Made by a program: the position numbers and the translations under genes | The notes under the pieces: model-generated | The model's database searches: none | Told to the model about the DNA's origin: nothing | What the model saw: the letters and a program-made list of their open reading frames with translations, nothing else | Shown: positions 43,584 to 56,008 of the stretch, in pieces | How positions within the stretch are numbered: position 1 is the stretch's first letter | Layout of the letters: each line of letters begins with the position of its first letter | Assembly: GCA_964035575.1 (NCBI GenBank) | Contig: OZ037894.1 | Span: 248,001 to 312,000 of the forward strand | Reading direction: 5' to 3' | Length of the DNA: 64,000 bases | Origin: Rhynchopus sp. YZ270_cl-10 | Taxonomy: Eukaryota; Euglenozoa; Diplonemea; Diplonemida; Diplonemidae

Positions 43584-46500
43584 AGGGGTGAAGGGGGGGG
43601 CTCGGGGGTGGCTTCATTCCCTTACCTGCATCCTGAGGTGCTCTAGCCTCTTGAACGGTAGGAGTAGTTGGGAAAGTTTCCCCTTATGTACCACATTGTT
43701 GGGGGGAGGGAGGGGCAGAGGCAGGAACGCAAGCGACCACTGTCTTACATCTGTTGTCGGTCTGGCGGGGGGTGCCAAAAACAGCAGACAAAACAGCAGT
43801 GAAGGGGAGTGCTCTGGGAGACCGCTGTGGAAGGTGCTCCCCATAGAGGGGTGTTGATGCGGTGTGAGGTTGTGCGGGGGAGGGTGTGTGGGGGGGAAAA
43901 GGAATACAAAACCTGCCGTTGCCATTTTTTTTTTTTTTTGATACGTAGAAGAACCCACCTCGGTGGGTTACTGTAGATTGCAAAACAAAAAGAGAGAGAG
44001 AAAATAAATACGCAGCAATCGGAAGATGCCTGTCCTCCCTAACGGACGTGGTTGTTTCTCGAACACAAAAAAAAAAAAAAAAAAAACGATTATCATACTT
44101 TCCCCAACTCATTTGACAGCTTTTTGAAGGTAGCAATGGAAAGGAAAACCTGTAAACCAGCGTGCCGGTGTGGCCGCTCATTTCTGCATTCAAGCCGTGC
44201 AATATTCAGTTCATAATTCATGGTTCTGGAGGTGAGGTTGGGGTGTTTTTTTGCTCAAAATCGACGTTGCAATAGTGGACCAACGACCGTTTCTTCCCCC
44301 ATGCCTCCTCCTCCTCACTTCGTCACAGTACCATTGTTGCTCGGAGGGGGTGGGATGCACAAGGAAGGCCTCTCTCAGAGCAGACTAGGGGAGGGGTGGG
44401 GTGGGTGTTGGGGAGAGAGAGAGAGACGGGATCTAGGTACGGAGCAAAGGGGGGTCTTTTTTGACTGTCTTGAGGATGAGGGTGGCAGTTGTGTCTAGGC
44501 TGTGTCGGTAGGTTCGTATAGACGCCTATTTGGGGGTATGTGGTATGGAGTGGTGTAGCAGTGCGACCAGAGACATGAGAGAGTGGGAGAGTGGGAGAGT
44601 GGGAGAGTGGGGGGGGAGGAGATGCACGCAAAGGAGTGAGATTCATTGTGAGCATTTCCAGTAGTGGATGTGTTGAGCAGTAGAGCTGTGGTCGTGATGA
44701 CGGTTGTGAAGGGGTTTTTTAACGTAAAAACCCGCCAGAAAACCGGTTGTGTGTAAAAGTCTGCGTGACATGCTGCGAAGTTCGCCTATTCGCCTTTCTG
44801 GCAACACGATGCTCAAAAGGGCATTGTTAAGCAACACGATGTTGTTGGGGTGGTGGGTGGGGTGGTGGCTATGCAGATCTTCCGCAAACTGGCAAGGGTG
44901 TTTTCTGTGTCACTACACATGCGTCACGACGTCTTCTGCTGAGCTTCTATTGGGGTTCAACGTACCAGCCCCAGAGTGTTTTATACTCTTTTTGCAAATT
45001 CAGCGGATGTTTGGGTGGGGGAGGGTGGGTGTATGGGGGTAAGAGGAAGCAAACAACCTGAACGAAAAAAGAAGCAATGCCTCACACGAGCCTGCAGTGA
45101 AGCGATGGCGAACGATGAAGGGGGAGTACGGAGGTGGGGGTGGTGTAATGTGTGTCGAGCTACACTCCCTCTTGCGCTGCAACGTTGCGAAAAAACCTGG
45201 GGGGGAGGTGGGGAGGGTGACGATCCTGCGAGGAAGTTGCGGGGTGCAGTTTGGTAGTTGCTGATCTGCGGTGGTTTTTTTAGTGTCATTTACCTTTTTT
45301 GACACTCTTTTTTTGCTGTTTTCTTAAAGGAACGTCTTTTCTACGGAAACCGCCCTCCTGCTTCGCACGGAACCTCGTCTTTACGACAGGGTGTGGTGGC
45401 GATGCTTGCCTAGGGTTGGTCAGATGGTATTCCTCGAAATGGATGTAGGGGACTGCATGGTTGGGTGTCCACCCCCCGGTACACCCAGTCATTGTACCAA
45501 GGTGCGCTGTCAACGAGATGGGCTTTTGTCACAGTCAACTTTGGTGCGGCGGGAGGGGGAGGATGACGGAGGCACCCTGCTGTGCGTGGAAGAGTGAGGT
45601 GAGCGATGCCGTTTCAACGGTGAGGAGAGAGGGAGATGATTGTGGGGGGATGGGATGGGACGGGATGGGGGAGGTTCGATACCAGAAAGCTATTGGTGTG
45701 CCTTGCACGGTGGGGTCCAGCCTCTGAGCTAGACTAGAGTCAAACGGGAGACTCAACTAAAGGATGTGCCACACCCGCTTTTCGGGGGGATGCCCACAAC
45801 CCGCTAGTTGAGACTCCAGCTTGTAGTCGAGCTCAGGGGCTGGCCCCTCACTGTGTGTGCAGGATGGACGGAAGGATGGACGGTGTGTGTGTCTACTAAC
45901 TAGTAGTGGTAATTCTTGCGCAGAATAAGGCCCCAATGGACGGTGTGTGTGGGGAGGGGGTGTTTGCACTTTCAGCCTCTCTCTTATGTGTTCACAATGT
46001 TGATTGCTAAGGAGGGGTGAGTGGTTTCATTGAAGTGTTCTATTGATCCAGTAAAGGGGAGCTATGAAGGGGGATAGGATGGGGAGGAAGGGGAGGAGAA
46101 GTTTTGTATCACAAAAAACAAAAATGTTCCGATGTAGGGGGAGAAGGTCTGAAGCGTGAAGGTCAGAGCGGTCAAAATGATCTGGACTCAGGGAGTCGTG
46201 ATACATGGGGTGGGGCTGCAATGTCATCCCCGTTCGTTTTTCTGAAGGAGTGGGTGTGGGGGATGGGGAGAGCCTGGGTGGGGAGGACACAGAAGGATGC
46301 GAGCGAGGTGGTTGCGTCGTGGCAGACTATTTTGCGGTCAGATTTTCAAAAAAAAGACCTTTTTTTGAAAGTTTGATTGCATCATGTGTACCCGAGGCTC
46401 CACCCCGCTGTGCAAAAGGTGTCTATGTTATGAGAGTGGCTCCATGCGATTGTCTGGACAGTGCTTCTTTTGTTGCACTATCAACATCACTTTTCTCTTT

Positions 46501-47190
46501 AGGAAAGTGTTGGATGGAGGTGGCCCTCGAGAGGATGAAGAGGAAGGGGGAATGCGAAATTGCAGGAGAATGTCAATAGAAGGCGGCTGTGGTGAAGGTG
46601 TCGGGGGAGGAGGAGGGGGCAAGGGGGTGTGGTGAATTGTCCAGGTGGTCTTCCTGGGGGTGCTGGCAAGGATGATGATAGGCCTGTATTTTTTTTTTTG
46701 GTATTTTTTTGGATCGAGAATTGGGGGGTGGGGGGCGGTATTTTATTCATTCTTGGGTGCTGCACCCCAAGACACTGCGGCAAGTCTGCACAGAGGAGTT
46801 GCTAAGGTGGCATTACAGAGAGGCTTATGGGACCATCGTGCAGGGCGTTCTCTTTATTGTGTGGTGAATGAGAGTGTTCTTGAAGGGGGGGTTCGATAAC
46901 CCAGCCGGAGGCGAGAGAGAGGGGTACAGTGGTTCCGTTGTGGTTGTCTTGGTTGTGGGGATATCTTGTTGTAGTACCTTTGTGTGGGGTTGTGTCTGTA
47001 TTCTATAAGGGGTTGGTTTTGTGGGTACAGGAAAACCCCTGTTATGGAGGGAGGGGGCCTTGGGGTTGCGGTGTGCTGCCTGTATGGGAGTCCGTGTAAA
47101 TCCCGAAGAGAAAGGGTGAGGCCCAACTGTCGGTGCAGCAAGGGACGCCAAGAGAGAGATGTTGTGTTCTTTCCTCCTTGCTCTCTTGTG

Positions 47191-47440
47191 TAGACTATCG
47201 TGCATCAAGCGTTGGGTGCAGCGAACTGCAGTACCTGTAAGCTCACAGCTCTTCAACGGAAGGTGGGCTGCCGGCTGACGAGCGGGTTGTGTACTGCCCC
47301 CACACTACGGTACGGGTAAGCCATTGGGTTTCCTTTTACATCTACTGTTGTAGGCCGCAGGGTACTTCTGCTTTCATCCGGGGCTGGCATCGCACGTGGG
47401 TCAGTCGGAGGTGCCTGCAATAATAACGCCACTTTTTTTT
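47191..47440 (+). repeat. Family F long repeat, second copy
   Basis: It matches 34343-34600 over almost its full length and ends in a T-run that was the insertion site of the piggyBac-like element. Confidence 0.8.
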
Positions 47441-48282
47441 TAACCCTTTATGGACCAAGGCCGTTTGAGCCTGGAAATTGTGGGGTGCTGATTTTTATTT
47501 TCCCCTGAAAATTTTGGAGGAAAACATTATTCCGGCTGCGCACCTGTTTTTCGGTATTCAAAAATGGCTTTATTTGAAAGATTGGTTCAAATCTTTCAAG
47601 GAAGAAAATCGATGAAAAAGTCCTAGCAGACAATGTCTTACTGCATGGAGAGAAGGTGCCAACCAACTAAATATATCGTAATTGTATATCGGTTGGAACG
47701 TGCAAAAGTTGGGACTTTTGGGACGTTTGGCCAACTTGGCAGGGTGCTGAACAAAGGTGAATGCTGCATCCCCGCACATGTAATCTGTTTCCAGCCGCCT
47801 GTTTCCCAAGAAGTTCGACCAACACCCCCTACCTCTGTACCTTGACTGTGTTGTAGCTTTTCTGTGCAATGTCCCTCAAAAGACAAAGTACAATACATAC
47901 ACAGAGAAGAGGCACGGCCAGTTCAGGGTCAGGAACTGCAGCGTCGCGTGTTGCTTTGCCCAGTAGCAGATGTTTTCCATTCTTTTAGTTCCGTTGTAAA
48001 GAACGTGCAAAACAGTTCCCTGTACACCAAAGTTTGACCTCTGATGACTCATGAGGATTCAAGCTCGTCAGAATAGTACATTATTCCCAAAATATACCCG
48101 AAAAAGTCGAAAATTTGAAAAATACCTCTATTTTTGTATGATGTATGGAGTGTCAACATAAATTGAATCTTGCTTCTTTGTAAAGATTTTGCACAAAATC
48201 TTTCCAATGATGGTGTGGCTGAAACCAGCAAATTTCACTGCTAAAGAACTGCTAACAAACTGCTAAATAATACCCTTTTTTT

Positions 48283-49004
48283 AGGGGTGGTGTATAAAAA
48301 CATTTTTTTACCTTGGTTTTTCCACTCCCCCTGTTGACGCGCCTCCACTCTTGCATACCCATGTGTGACCCCACCGTTGAACGCAATCGACTCGCTGAGT
48401 CAAAAGAACGCACAGAACGGGGCTGGAAAAAATCACGAAAAACGCGTACCGTGCGCCTGCGGCGCCCACAAAGTGAGTTTTCCCCCTGAGTATACTGTGT
48501 ATACTGTGTATACTGTGTATACTGTGTATACTGTGTATACTGTGTATACTGTGTATACTGTGTATACTGTGTATACTGTGTATACTGTGTATACTGTGTA
48601 TACTGTGTATACTGTGTATACTGTGTATACTGTGTATACTGTGTATACTGTGTATACTGTGTATACTGTGTATACTGTGTATACTGTGTATACTGTGTAT
48701 ACTGTGTATACTGTGTATACTGTGTATACTGTGTATACTGTGTATACTGTGTATACTGTGTATACTGTGTATACTGTGTATACTGTGTATACTGTGTATA
48801 CTGTGTATACTGTGTATACTGTGTATACTGTGTATACTGTGTATACTGCGGAAATTGACCAAAAACGAGAACTTGTCCATTTCGGCGAATTGACCCCACC
48901 ACTGGCCGGACGGATTCCGGAAATGCAAATGCCGGCGTTAAAAAGCTCACCAACGAAAAATTTTTCCAACACCCGTGGGGAAAAATTTTTTTATACACCA
49001 CCCC
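48283..49004. mobile_element. Foldback element nested inside the piggyBac-like element
   Basis: Arms GGGGTGGTGTATAAAAA and TTTATACACCACCCC. Outside them is a 32-base direct repeat containing CTGCTAAATAATACCC (48251-48282 and 49029-49060), longer than a normal target duplication. The interior holds the GC-rich core CGTACCGTGCGCCTGCGGCG, a 9-base satellite, and a unit shared with 23075-24021 (TTCCGGAAATGC and TGACCCCACCA). Confidence 0.65.
48489..48848. repeat. 9-base satellite TATACTGTG, about 40 copies
   Basis: An almost perfect tandem array. Nine is a multiple of three, so several frames stay open through it and produce long artificial repeat proteins (Val-Tyr-Thr, His-Ser-Ile, Tyr-Thr-Gln). 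Confidence 0.95.
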
Positions 49005-49865
49005 CCCAAAAATGCATGCTAACAAAGTGCTAACAAACTGCTAAATAATACCCTTTTTTTTGGGTTCAGCCACACCAAATGAAGGAAAAAACATAGCTGA
49101 AAAATTTCATGTTAAGTATTTGCATGGACACACATGTCCTCTTGGTCCAAGGGTTAATTTCATTTCTTTCTTGTTACTAGCCCTGGCGGCACGTGTAGTT
49201 CTGTGTGGGCAGACTGGTCTTGCGATCCGACTGGTGCCTCTTTTACTCGTTGAGCAGGTTGACATCATGTGAACACCTCCCCTATCCCTGGCCGTTGAGG
49301 GAGTCGTAGACAGCACACCATTCCCCAGGGTGTGGCAAGGTCCTTAGCCGCGGGACTCTGGTCGACTGACCAGCGGGAGCTCAGTAGAGTTCCCCCCTAG
49401 TAAAAGGTTGTTGGGAAGGAGCTTGCCCTTTGCCCGCTATGTGCAATCTCCACCGTCGTTCTTTTTCCTTTCCCATATTGCGAGGCAGAGAGGACACCCT
49501 GAGTCGGCTTGCTTCACACAAGGGAGTAACTTCCAATTATCCCCATTTCGTTGACAAGCGGGAGGGGGGGAGTAGGACATCTCAACGTAAAGCGCGAAAG
49601 AGAAGCAAGCTGTCGGTGGGCGTGGAGTGTTATTGCTTCATTTAATCCAATTTTTCAAAAAAAAAAACCCACACAGGTTCACCCCATTTCCCCTCCCACC
49701 CCCACACACATTTTTTTGTATTGTGCAAACTACAAAAAAAACCCTTGCAAACCTTCTTCTTCTTCTTCTTCTTCCTTTACACGCTTTTTATCTAACCCCT
49801 CTTGGCGTTTCTGTTTTCCCCCCCTTTTTCCCCCTTCTCTTTTCGTTGTTTTTTTCCCCTTCACA

Positions 49866-50429
49866 ATGACGAATTTGACTTGGCAACCTGTTCACCAAAA
49901 CGGTGTTCAGAACGGTTCACCCGACAAAAACCATGCAAAGAAGATGCAAACGGGAAATGCTCGTCTATCGAGAGAGGTTCATCAACTGGTTAAGGTTCAG
50001 CGGAGGATTCGGGGTACAATTACCTCTGTTGGGCACGAGGCAGGGGAGTGTGTGATTTTGAGTGAAAAGCACGGAAGCTTTTCATTTGCCCCCCGCTCTG
50101 TGAAGCCCAACAAGAACCACCCCGATCGGGTACCGCAAGTGAACGACCCCTGTGAGTTCCGTCTCTCGCACCTCAACCCGCCCACCGCAGTCAGCATCCG
50201 CGTCGCTGTTCCCAAGGAAGCCAAGCAGCGTGACGAGGTTGAGAGCGCCATATTGCACCCGATCTACCAGCCCACCCCGCTCCGTCAAATCCCTGTCCCA
50301 GATGTCAGTGGTGACCACTTCGAAATGGAGGACGAAACCATTGCCCAAGTCTGCAGCCTACTCACGGAGTGGACGCCAGAGTGGAGCCTTCCGCAAAAGG
50401 AAGAAGAATTAGTCTCCGCTTCCGCCTAA
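49866..50429 (+). CDS. Cold-shock-like (OB-fold) domain protein, copy 1
   Basis: A 187-residue protein. Residues about 46-114 (RRIRGTITSVGHEAGECV, then HGSFSFAPRSVK, then QVNDPCEFRLSH and AVSIRV) resemble a cold-shock domain: Gly-X-Ile, an aromatic FSF strand, a V-X-D-X-CEF strand and a final AVSIRV strand. Such domains bind single-stranded RNA or DNA. The C-terminal 60 residues are acidic and helical. A close paralogue starts at 63748. The two are nearly identical at nucleotide level over VNDPCEFRLSHLNPP, which implies recent duplication, gene conversion or strong constraint. The start follows a long C/T tract. Confidence 0.75.
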   Translation: MTNLTWQPVHQNGVQNGSPDKNHAKKMQTGNARLSREVHQLVKVQRRIRGTITSVGHEAGECVILSEKHGSFSFAPRSVKPNKNHPDRVPQVNDPCEFRLSHLNPPTAVSIRVAVPKEAKQRDEVESAILHPIYQPTPLRQIPVPDVSGDHFEMEDETIAQVCSLLTEWTPEWSLPQKEEELVSASA

Positions 50430-51240
50430 AAAAAATGGGGAAAATATAATATTATTGGCGAGAAAATGCACTCGAATATTTCAAGAATGAGGGGAAAAAA
50501 AAGAAACGGCAGTGGAAAGGATTGATGTGGTTCCATTAGTCGTATTTTGAAATATCTTTTAAAAAAATGCCAATTCAGTAGGTATTTTCTTTTGTATGAA
50601 ATTCACGTTTTTTTCTTTTTTGTTTTTATTATTCAGTCAAGTTTGTTGTGCGGGATTGTCGTTTATGCATTATTTTGGTTTTTTTTTTTCTGTCTGCTTC
50701 ATCTTGTGGTAATATTTCGTGGAATATCGTCTTTGAAAGTATTGCACTTTCGTCTTTTTTTTCTTTTCTTTTTAGAAGCAAACCAGAATACATTTTTCAA
50801 CGGTCAAATCCAGACAACAAACTGATGTTACTTTGAAAAGCTGTCTGCTTACAGAGAGCGCAAATTCATCTTTCAACTTTAAAAAAAAAGTTTGGGTACA
50901 TTTAGTGCACCCTATTATACCTTCTATTCAGTAGAATAGTTAGTATATGAAACAATATTTCAACTGTCTCCTTTATAAGGAGCACTACCATCCCATACCC
51001 TCCCCCCAAAATAAAAAAAAAATAACCATTTCTCTCCCTTCAGGACAAAAGGTGGTATCTTTTGTTTTGTCTTTTGTGTAAAAATTATCGATTGTCGATA
51101 GCTTTAAAAAAAAAACCCGAGTGTGGCGTGCCTAAAAAATAGTATTCACAGCAAAAAAATAAAACCAAAAAAACAAAAATACTCACCTATCTAAGGATGC
51201 AATCCTGCCCCCTTTCCAATGGTGTGTATTGTAATTAAAA

Positions 51241-51310
51241 ACAGTATAGTAGGAGCTCACCCTCGGGTGTGTATGTCTACGATAATACAAAACCAAGTTT
51301 TCAAAAAAAA
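51241..51310 (+). repeat. Family E repeat copy
   Basis: A diverged copy: CAGTATAGTAGGAGCTCACC, GGGTGTGTATGTCTAC, then AATACAAAACCAAGTTTTC and an A-run. Confidence 0.65.
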
Positions 51311-51336
51311 ACAAAAAAAAATCAAAAATGCTCTGT

Positions 51337-51540
51337 AGGGTTTGACGACCTACGTCATTACCTTCTGCAGTACAAAGGCTTCTGCCAACTTTGAGTACAG
51401 AACTTTATTCCGTTTTTGGAGCAAAGTGAGTGTCGATACAAAAGAAACTATACCTTCCGTAGTAGAAAAAAAGGCTTCGGACAAAACATTGAGTACCCGA
51501 CCCTATCCCTTGGGGTAGGTACTTAAGCGATTTGTCGATA
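51337..51540 (+). ncRNA. Two family H structured repeats in tandem
   Basis: Each unit carries ACCTTC-G-AGTA then GGCTTC and TTGAGTAC, a variable hairpin, then GTGTCGATAC or TTTGTCGATA. The second unit's hairpin pairs CTATCCC with GGGGTAG. Its tail is cut by the TIR element starting at 51541. Whether it is transcribed is unknown. Confidence 0.5.
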
Positions 51541-52158
51541 TGGGTCGATGCCAAAACCCCCCCCTCCCCCTAATTTCACTACGATTTTTAGAGAGGTTTT
51601 ACCAGGTTTTACCAGAAATAAGCGCCGAAAACTGCCCAGAACCACCCCCAAAACCATTTTCCGGCGGGTTTTGGGGGCTTTTGGGAAAAAATACACTTTT
51701 TTGGGGATATTTTTTTGTGTTTTTAGGCTATTTTTTACTCCCCGTGCCTTACAACCCCAGAACAGATAGACACATAAAGAATGCCCAGGGTTGGACTCAA
51801 CACTTACCTTGAAGGTATAGAGGAATGCGTCCGTGGGGTCCCTCAAGAAGAAGAAGATATGACAGAGGCCCCTTCACCGCATGGCTAAGAGAAAGCGGGA
51901 TTTTGTTACTTCAGTTTGTTCAGTTTCAACGTGTACGAACTGTGGCAATACAGGCCACAATACACATACACGTCCAAAAAAGCGTCGCGTATCATAAAAA
52001 AGACCCCAAAACACCCCCCAGACCCCAAAACGTCCCCCAGACCCCCCAAACCCCCCTTGTACATGTGCCTGGGCCTCTCATAGCCTCCCAACAGAAATAA
52101 AAAAAAATCAAAAATCGTAGTGAAATTAGGGGGAGGGGGGGGTTTTGGCATCTACCCA
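51541..52158. mobile_element. TIR element with about 50-base inverted repeats and TA duplication
   Basis: Ends TGGGTCGATGCC and GGCATCTACCCA continue inward through AAAACCCCCCCCTCCCCC and TAATTTCACTACGATTTTT, with one mismatch in about 50. TA flanks both sides (51539-51540 and 52159-52160). It lies inside a family H repeat. It contains a 38-codon zinc-knuckle frame (51881-51997). TA duplications suggest a Tc1/mariner-like or related mover; the knuckle would also suit a MULE-like transposase, so the class is open. Confidence 0.8.
51881..51997 (+). pseudogene. Zinc-knuckle remnant of a transposase or element protein
   Basis: A 38-residue frame beginning MAKRKRDFVTSV and containing CTNCGNTGHNTHTRP followed by KKRRV. 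The C-X2-C-X4-H core matches the CCHC knuckles found near the C-terminus of several transposase families, but the fourth ligand is not Cys. Basic clusters on both sides could be nuclear localisation signals. It is the only protein-like piece in the element. Confidence 0.5.
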
Positions 52159-52910
52159 TATAACACCAAATAATCGTTTTAAAGATGTACACGTTGTTGC
52201 AAAGGGGTGGATCTTAGATAATCATGATGCAGGGACTGCAATGATTGGGGTCCACCCGGTGTGCAAAACAGTCGTGTACCAAGGTAGAGAGAGGGCTTTG
52301 TATTTTCAAGTCAAATTGGTTTGTTCCATTCTTTTTCAAATGAGTTGTGTTGTGTTTTCCCTCAGTGCCTGCCACCTCGCCAACGAGGTATTTGCACTTT
52401 TTCAACTATTTTTTTTTGAACCCTTTTTTTTGTTTTTTTGGATATGTTTTCAAAAAAAAACAAATATGAACAATTGTGTGTGCTATGATGGGTCGGAAAA
52501 AAATTTTTGAGAGGTGAGGGGAGCACATGGAAAAAAGAAGAAGAAGAATAAACACTATATTCAAACGGCTTGGGTCTTACACCACTGAAGAACAATACAG
52601 TAGTCCAAAGTACTTCGCATCCAAATAAGGGCAGATTTGGGGATTTTTTTTTTTTTTTGGATGTCGAACATATTTCGTTGACTGTATTTCCCTCATTACC
52701 AGAACTACAGATTTTCCTCTGTTTTCACCAGTTTTAAAGGTGACTGTAGAAAGCTGCAGAGAGGCTGAGTTCGTGTTACTCTTTTTATTTTCAGTGCCTA
52801 CATCCGCCGGTATACGATGAGGCGTTTGCACGTTCAACTGCTCTTTTTTAAAACATTGTGTATGCACTGTGAAGCATATTACATCTCTCAAATTTTTATT
52901 AAATTTAAAT

Positions 52911-53000
52911 ACCCTTCAAGCGTAGCTTAAAAGGAGACATAGTTCCGATACGGTCGCCAAATCACCCCCTTCTCCAAGGTAATTGAGCAATCAACGAAAA
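52911..53000 (+). repeat. Family K dispersed repeat, second copy
   Basis: It matches 17787-17870 through CAAGCGTAGCTTAAAAGGAG and ATCACCCCC to AATTGAGCAATCAACG, in the same orientation. Confidence 0.65.
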
Positions 53001-55149
53001 AGAAAATCTTTGTTTCCCGTTTATCAGAGTTACTATTTTGTCTCCGTTCTGTCAACGTGAAGACGAAACGAGATGAGTGGACAGGAGGAGAGGGGGGAAG
53101 AGAACGAGATTCATTTGACAATGAGCAAATCGTCTTCTTTCCCCCTTTTTTCTCTCATGAGGGTAAAGAACAGTTGACATTATAATAAAAAAAACCAGGC
53201 TGTGTGCATTTTTGTGTTGAAAGCAAATATGGGTAGGAAATTAAGAGTGAATCACTGCCCATATAGTGTTCTGTGCTTATATGTGTTTGTTCAAACCAGT
53301 TGTGGGTAATTCCTGCGAGAGGGACATTGCCTTGCTAGATTGTGTGTATGGCCCGTGAGGCCCTCTCAAAAAAAAAAAAAAAACGGGGGGGTTTTGGCAG
53401 GATTGAAAAAGGGGATTTCTTTTTTAGTTTTTATTTTGAAACCTCCGCCTTCCTTCCCCCCCATCATTTTACGTAACTGACTGAACCATTTGCTTTACGC
53501 AGAAGGGGGCTATGCCATTGTTACCAACCTATTCTATTTTCTTTGAAAAAAAAAGGGGGAGGGTGACTAAGCACAGAGAGGATTACGCTCATCGTATTGT
53601 TTTTTATTTTATTTTTATAGTGCCTGCGTCCGCCGATGAACGGTGAAGTGTTTGAACTTTCAACTTCCCTTTATTTTATTTTATTTATTTTTTTTGCGCG
53701 AACCAACCAATTCCAACAGCTGTATTTTTCTCCCCCTTTGAGGTTGCATTTCAGTGTTTAAATTGTTAATTTGTATTATTTTTTTAATATTTTCTTTTTG
53801 TGTCCAAATCGAGTGTGTATTGTTCACTTTAAACACGCAACGGGATGAGGGAGGAAAAATTCAGCGCACATATGGGTTCGCGGACAAAAAGAACAGATTT
53901 GTTTTATTGTTTTTCTCGTACAGAAAAGCTAATACAAAAATTTTAGGGCAAAAAAAAAAAATGGGGGGAGAAATTCCCCGTTTTCAGTAGTTAGTATTCT
54001 TCTTCTTTTTTTTGTTTTCTTTTCATGGTAGTGTACGTGGATGTAAAGCGCGAATCTTTATGTCTCGTATTACCAACCTTTCTTGTTTTATTTGAGTAAG
54101 CGGGATGGGGTTCCCCATTGAGGGGTGTCTGCACTTCCCCCACCCCATACCCTCCCTAATTGTTGTTGTTGTTTGCGAACGACACCCTTTGTGTTTTAAC
54201 AATACGATCCCTCTGTGCATATTTCCCCCCTTCTTCGAAGGTGTATTTTTTTTATTTTGCATTTTCTTTTCAAAACAATATTGAAAAGAATTTAATTTTC
54301 ATCCAACCAGCAAACCTACTACAATCTCAAGGAGGCAAAAAAAAATCAGAGGACAGGGGGGTAATGATGGGTTACGGATTGAGGTGGGGAAGGTGGTGGG
54401 AGCAGTGAAAGGATGAGAGCGCAGAGCTGCGTTATGTCTCTCTTTTCCCATCATGCCTTCCATCCACCACCCCCCTCAACAAATCTTCCTTCATCACCCC
54501 ACCTCTCTTATGTCTGTTACGTGCTAATTCGAGCGTGGTTTTTGTGCCTTTTTTTAAAAAAATTCCATAGTCTGTGCTGGTTCTCCCAGCTCCCCTTTTG
54601 GAATTCTCTGATATGTCACCCTTTGTTTGAAGGTGTTGTTGAATGGTTTGGATTATGCAAAAATAAAAGAAATATTCCCTTCTTTTTTAGAAAGGTTTGA
54701 GGGGAAAAAAAGGGATGACTAAGCTGAGAGGATGTTGGTCATTTCTTTTTGTTTTTTTTAAACCCGCACCGCAGTTTGCCATCCACCGGAGCTTTTTTTT
54801 CTTCTTTTTTCTTTTTTTCTTTTTCCAAAGCAACAAAGGTGTTGATGTGTATCTCTGCTTCTCCCCCCCCTCCTCCTCCCCCCCCACTAGCTCCTCTCCT
54901 TACCTTCGTAGCCTAAATGCCAACACAAAATATTAGGTACAGAATCGTTACTGACAGATGTGTGTGTAAACAGAGCGACACAATTCGTCATTTTTAAAAA
55001 AAAAAAAAATAGTAAATACTGTGATCGGTGACTAAGCACGAGAGAGGCTCTTAGGTTCATCTTATTAACCTTTTCAATATTTACCTTGAGAGGTTATCAT
55101 AACGTTATCATAACCACAACAAATATATAAAAAAAAAAGCAAGGACACA

Positions 55150-55209
55150 TTTTTAGCACCTTCTTTACCTTCTTTTCGTCAGAAAAGAATGTATAGAAGG
55201 TGCTAAAAA
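55150..55209. mobile_element. 60-base palindromic MITE
   Basis: Ends TTTTTAGCACCTTCT and AGAAGGTGCTAAAAA. It sits between two copies of ATTTACCTTGAGAGGTT (about 55080 and 55225), which could mark an earlier duplication. Non-coding. Confidence 0.6.
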
Positions 55210-55881
55210 ATGATGAAATAATATTTACCTTGAGAGGTTTCGTTTTGTGAAGGTCCTTTTGTGTGCTTTCTCTTCGAAAGGAAAGTTATACAAAATTAGT
55301 TTTCCCCTTTTTTTTCTCTCTCTCTTTTTTGAAGTGGTTATTCTACATAAAATGGGGGGTTTTTTTCAAAGAATGCCCCATTTTTGTGGAGAAACCGGGT
55401 CTGTTTTTAAAGGTGTTTTTTTCACTACCAAACTTCACTCTTTTTATGTTATCCAACCCCCGCCCCCTAAAGGTAGACTCAGCGAACGGGGGGAGAGGCT
55501 GAGGTTCATCTTACAAAACTTTTTTTTTAAAACTTTTTTTTTTTGATAAATTGTTTGGAGTAGTGTAGTTTTGTCTCAGTTGTGCAAATCTCCACTTTTT
55601 CCAAAAATTTCATTCACGAAAAAGGCCTTTGAAATCTGGCGCCCTTTTTTTTTTTTTCATCCCCTAGCGAGCTCCTCCAAAAAAGCCCTCCCACTCCACG
55701 CTACGTAGAACAACCTCACGAAGCGAGGAGTCAGTGCTTATACTGGGATGAGGGGTGATAGGATGTGCGGTGGTGCACGCACACACACACAATCGGGGCC
55801 ATATTCTGCACAAGAATTTGCCCCTATTAGGTACTAGGTACACACAATGCGAGTGTTACCCCTGGAAGGTCTCTTATTGTT

Positions 55882-56008
55882 AGTTACTCTTAATGGTTGA
55901 GGGCGAACTGCGTCTTTACCTTCCGTAGTACAAAAAAAAAAGGCTTCGGCCTGGACCGAGTTACCACACTAAGGTGGGGTGCTTTAGGCGATTCTCGGCG
56001 AAACCAAA
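55882..56008 (+). ncRNA. Family H structured repeat
   Basis: It carries AGTTACTCTTAATGGTTGAG, ACCTTCCGTAGTAC and GGCTTCGGCC, then CCGAG pairing with CTCGG around an inner CCAC/GTGG hairpin. This copy is the most diverged at its right end. Confidence 0.5.

Larger units (their letters stand above)
47444..49153. mobile_element. piggyBac-like non-autonomous element
   Basis: TTAA flanks both ends (47440-47443 and 49154-49157). The terminal repeats begin CCCTT, and GGACCAAG follows on both sides, with three extra bases on the left. TTAA duplications with CCY ends are diagnostic of the piggyBac superfamily. The 1.7-kb interior shows no recognisable transposase and is largely taken up by a nested foldback (48283-49004) and a satellite. 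Confidence 0.75.
43584..49865. other. 6.3-kb gap, G-rich then repeat-filled
   Basis: From 43584 to about 47180 the + strand is very G-rich with scattered GA and GT microsatellites; minus-strand frames here are proline-rich shadows. Family C (45437) and family B (46456) copies occur. A family F copy (47191-47440) runs straight into a TTAA-flanked element (47444-49153). The last 200 bases are the C/T-rich leader of the next gene. No gene is supported. Confidence 0.6.

Noticed and set aside
37833-47256. Minus-strand Pro/His/Ser-rich frames (for example 38403-38864 and 46825-47256)
   Set aside because: They arise from strongly G-rich + strand DNA, and composition is low-complexity. No start context or domain is seen.
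48252-49033. Long frames on both strands encoding hundreds of Val-Tyr-Thr, His-Ser-Ile or Tyr-Thr-Gln repeats
   Set aside because: They are produced by the 9-base satellite, which lacks stops in several frames. No non-repeat protein domain is attached.
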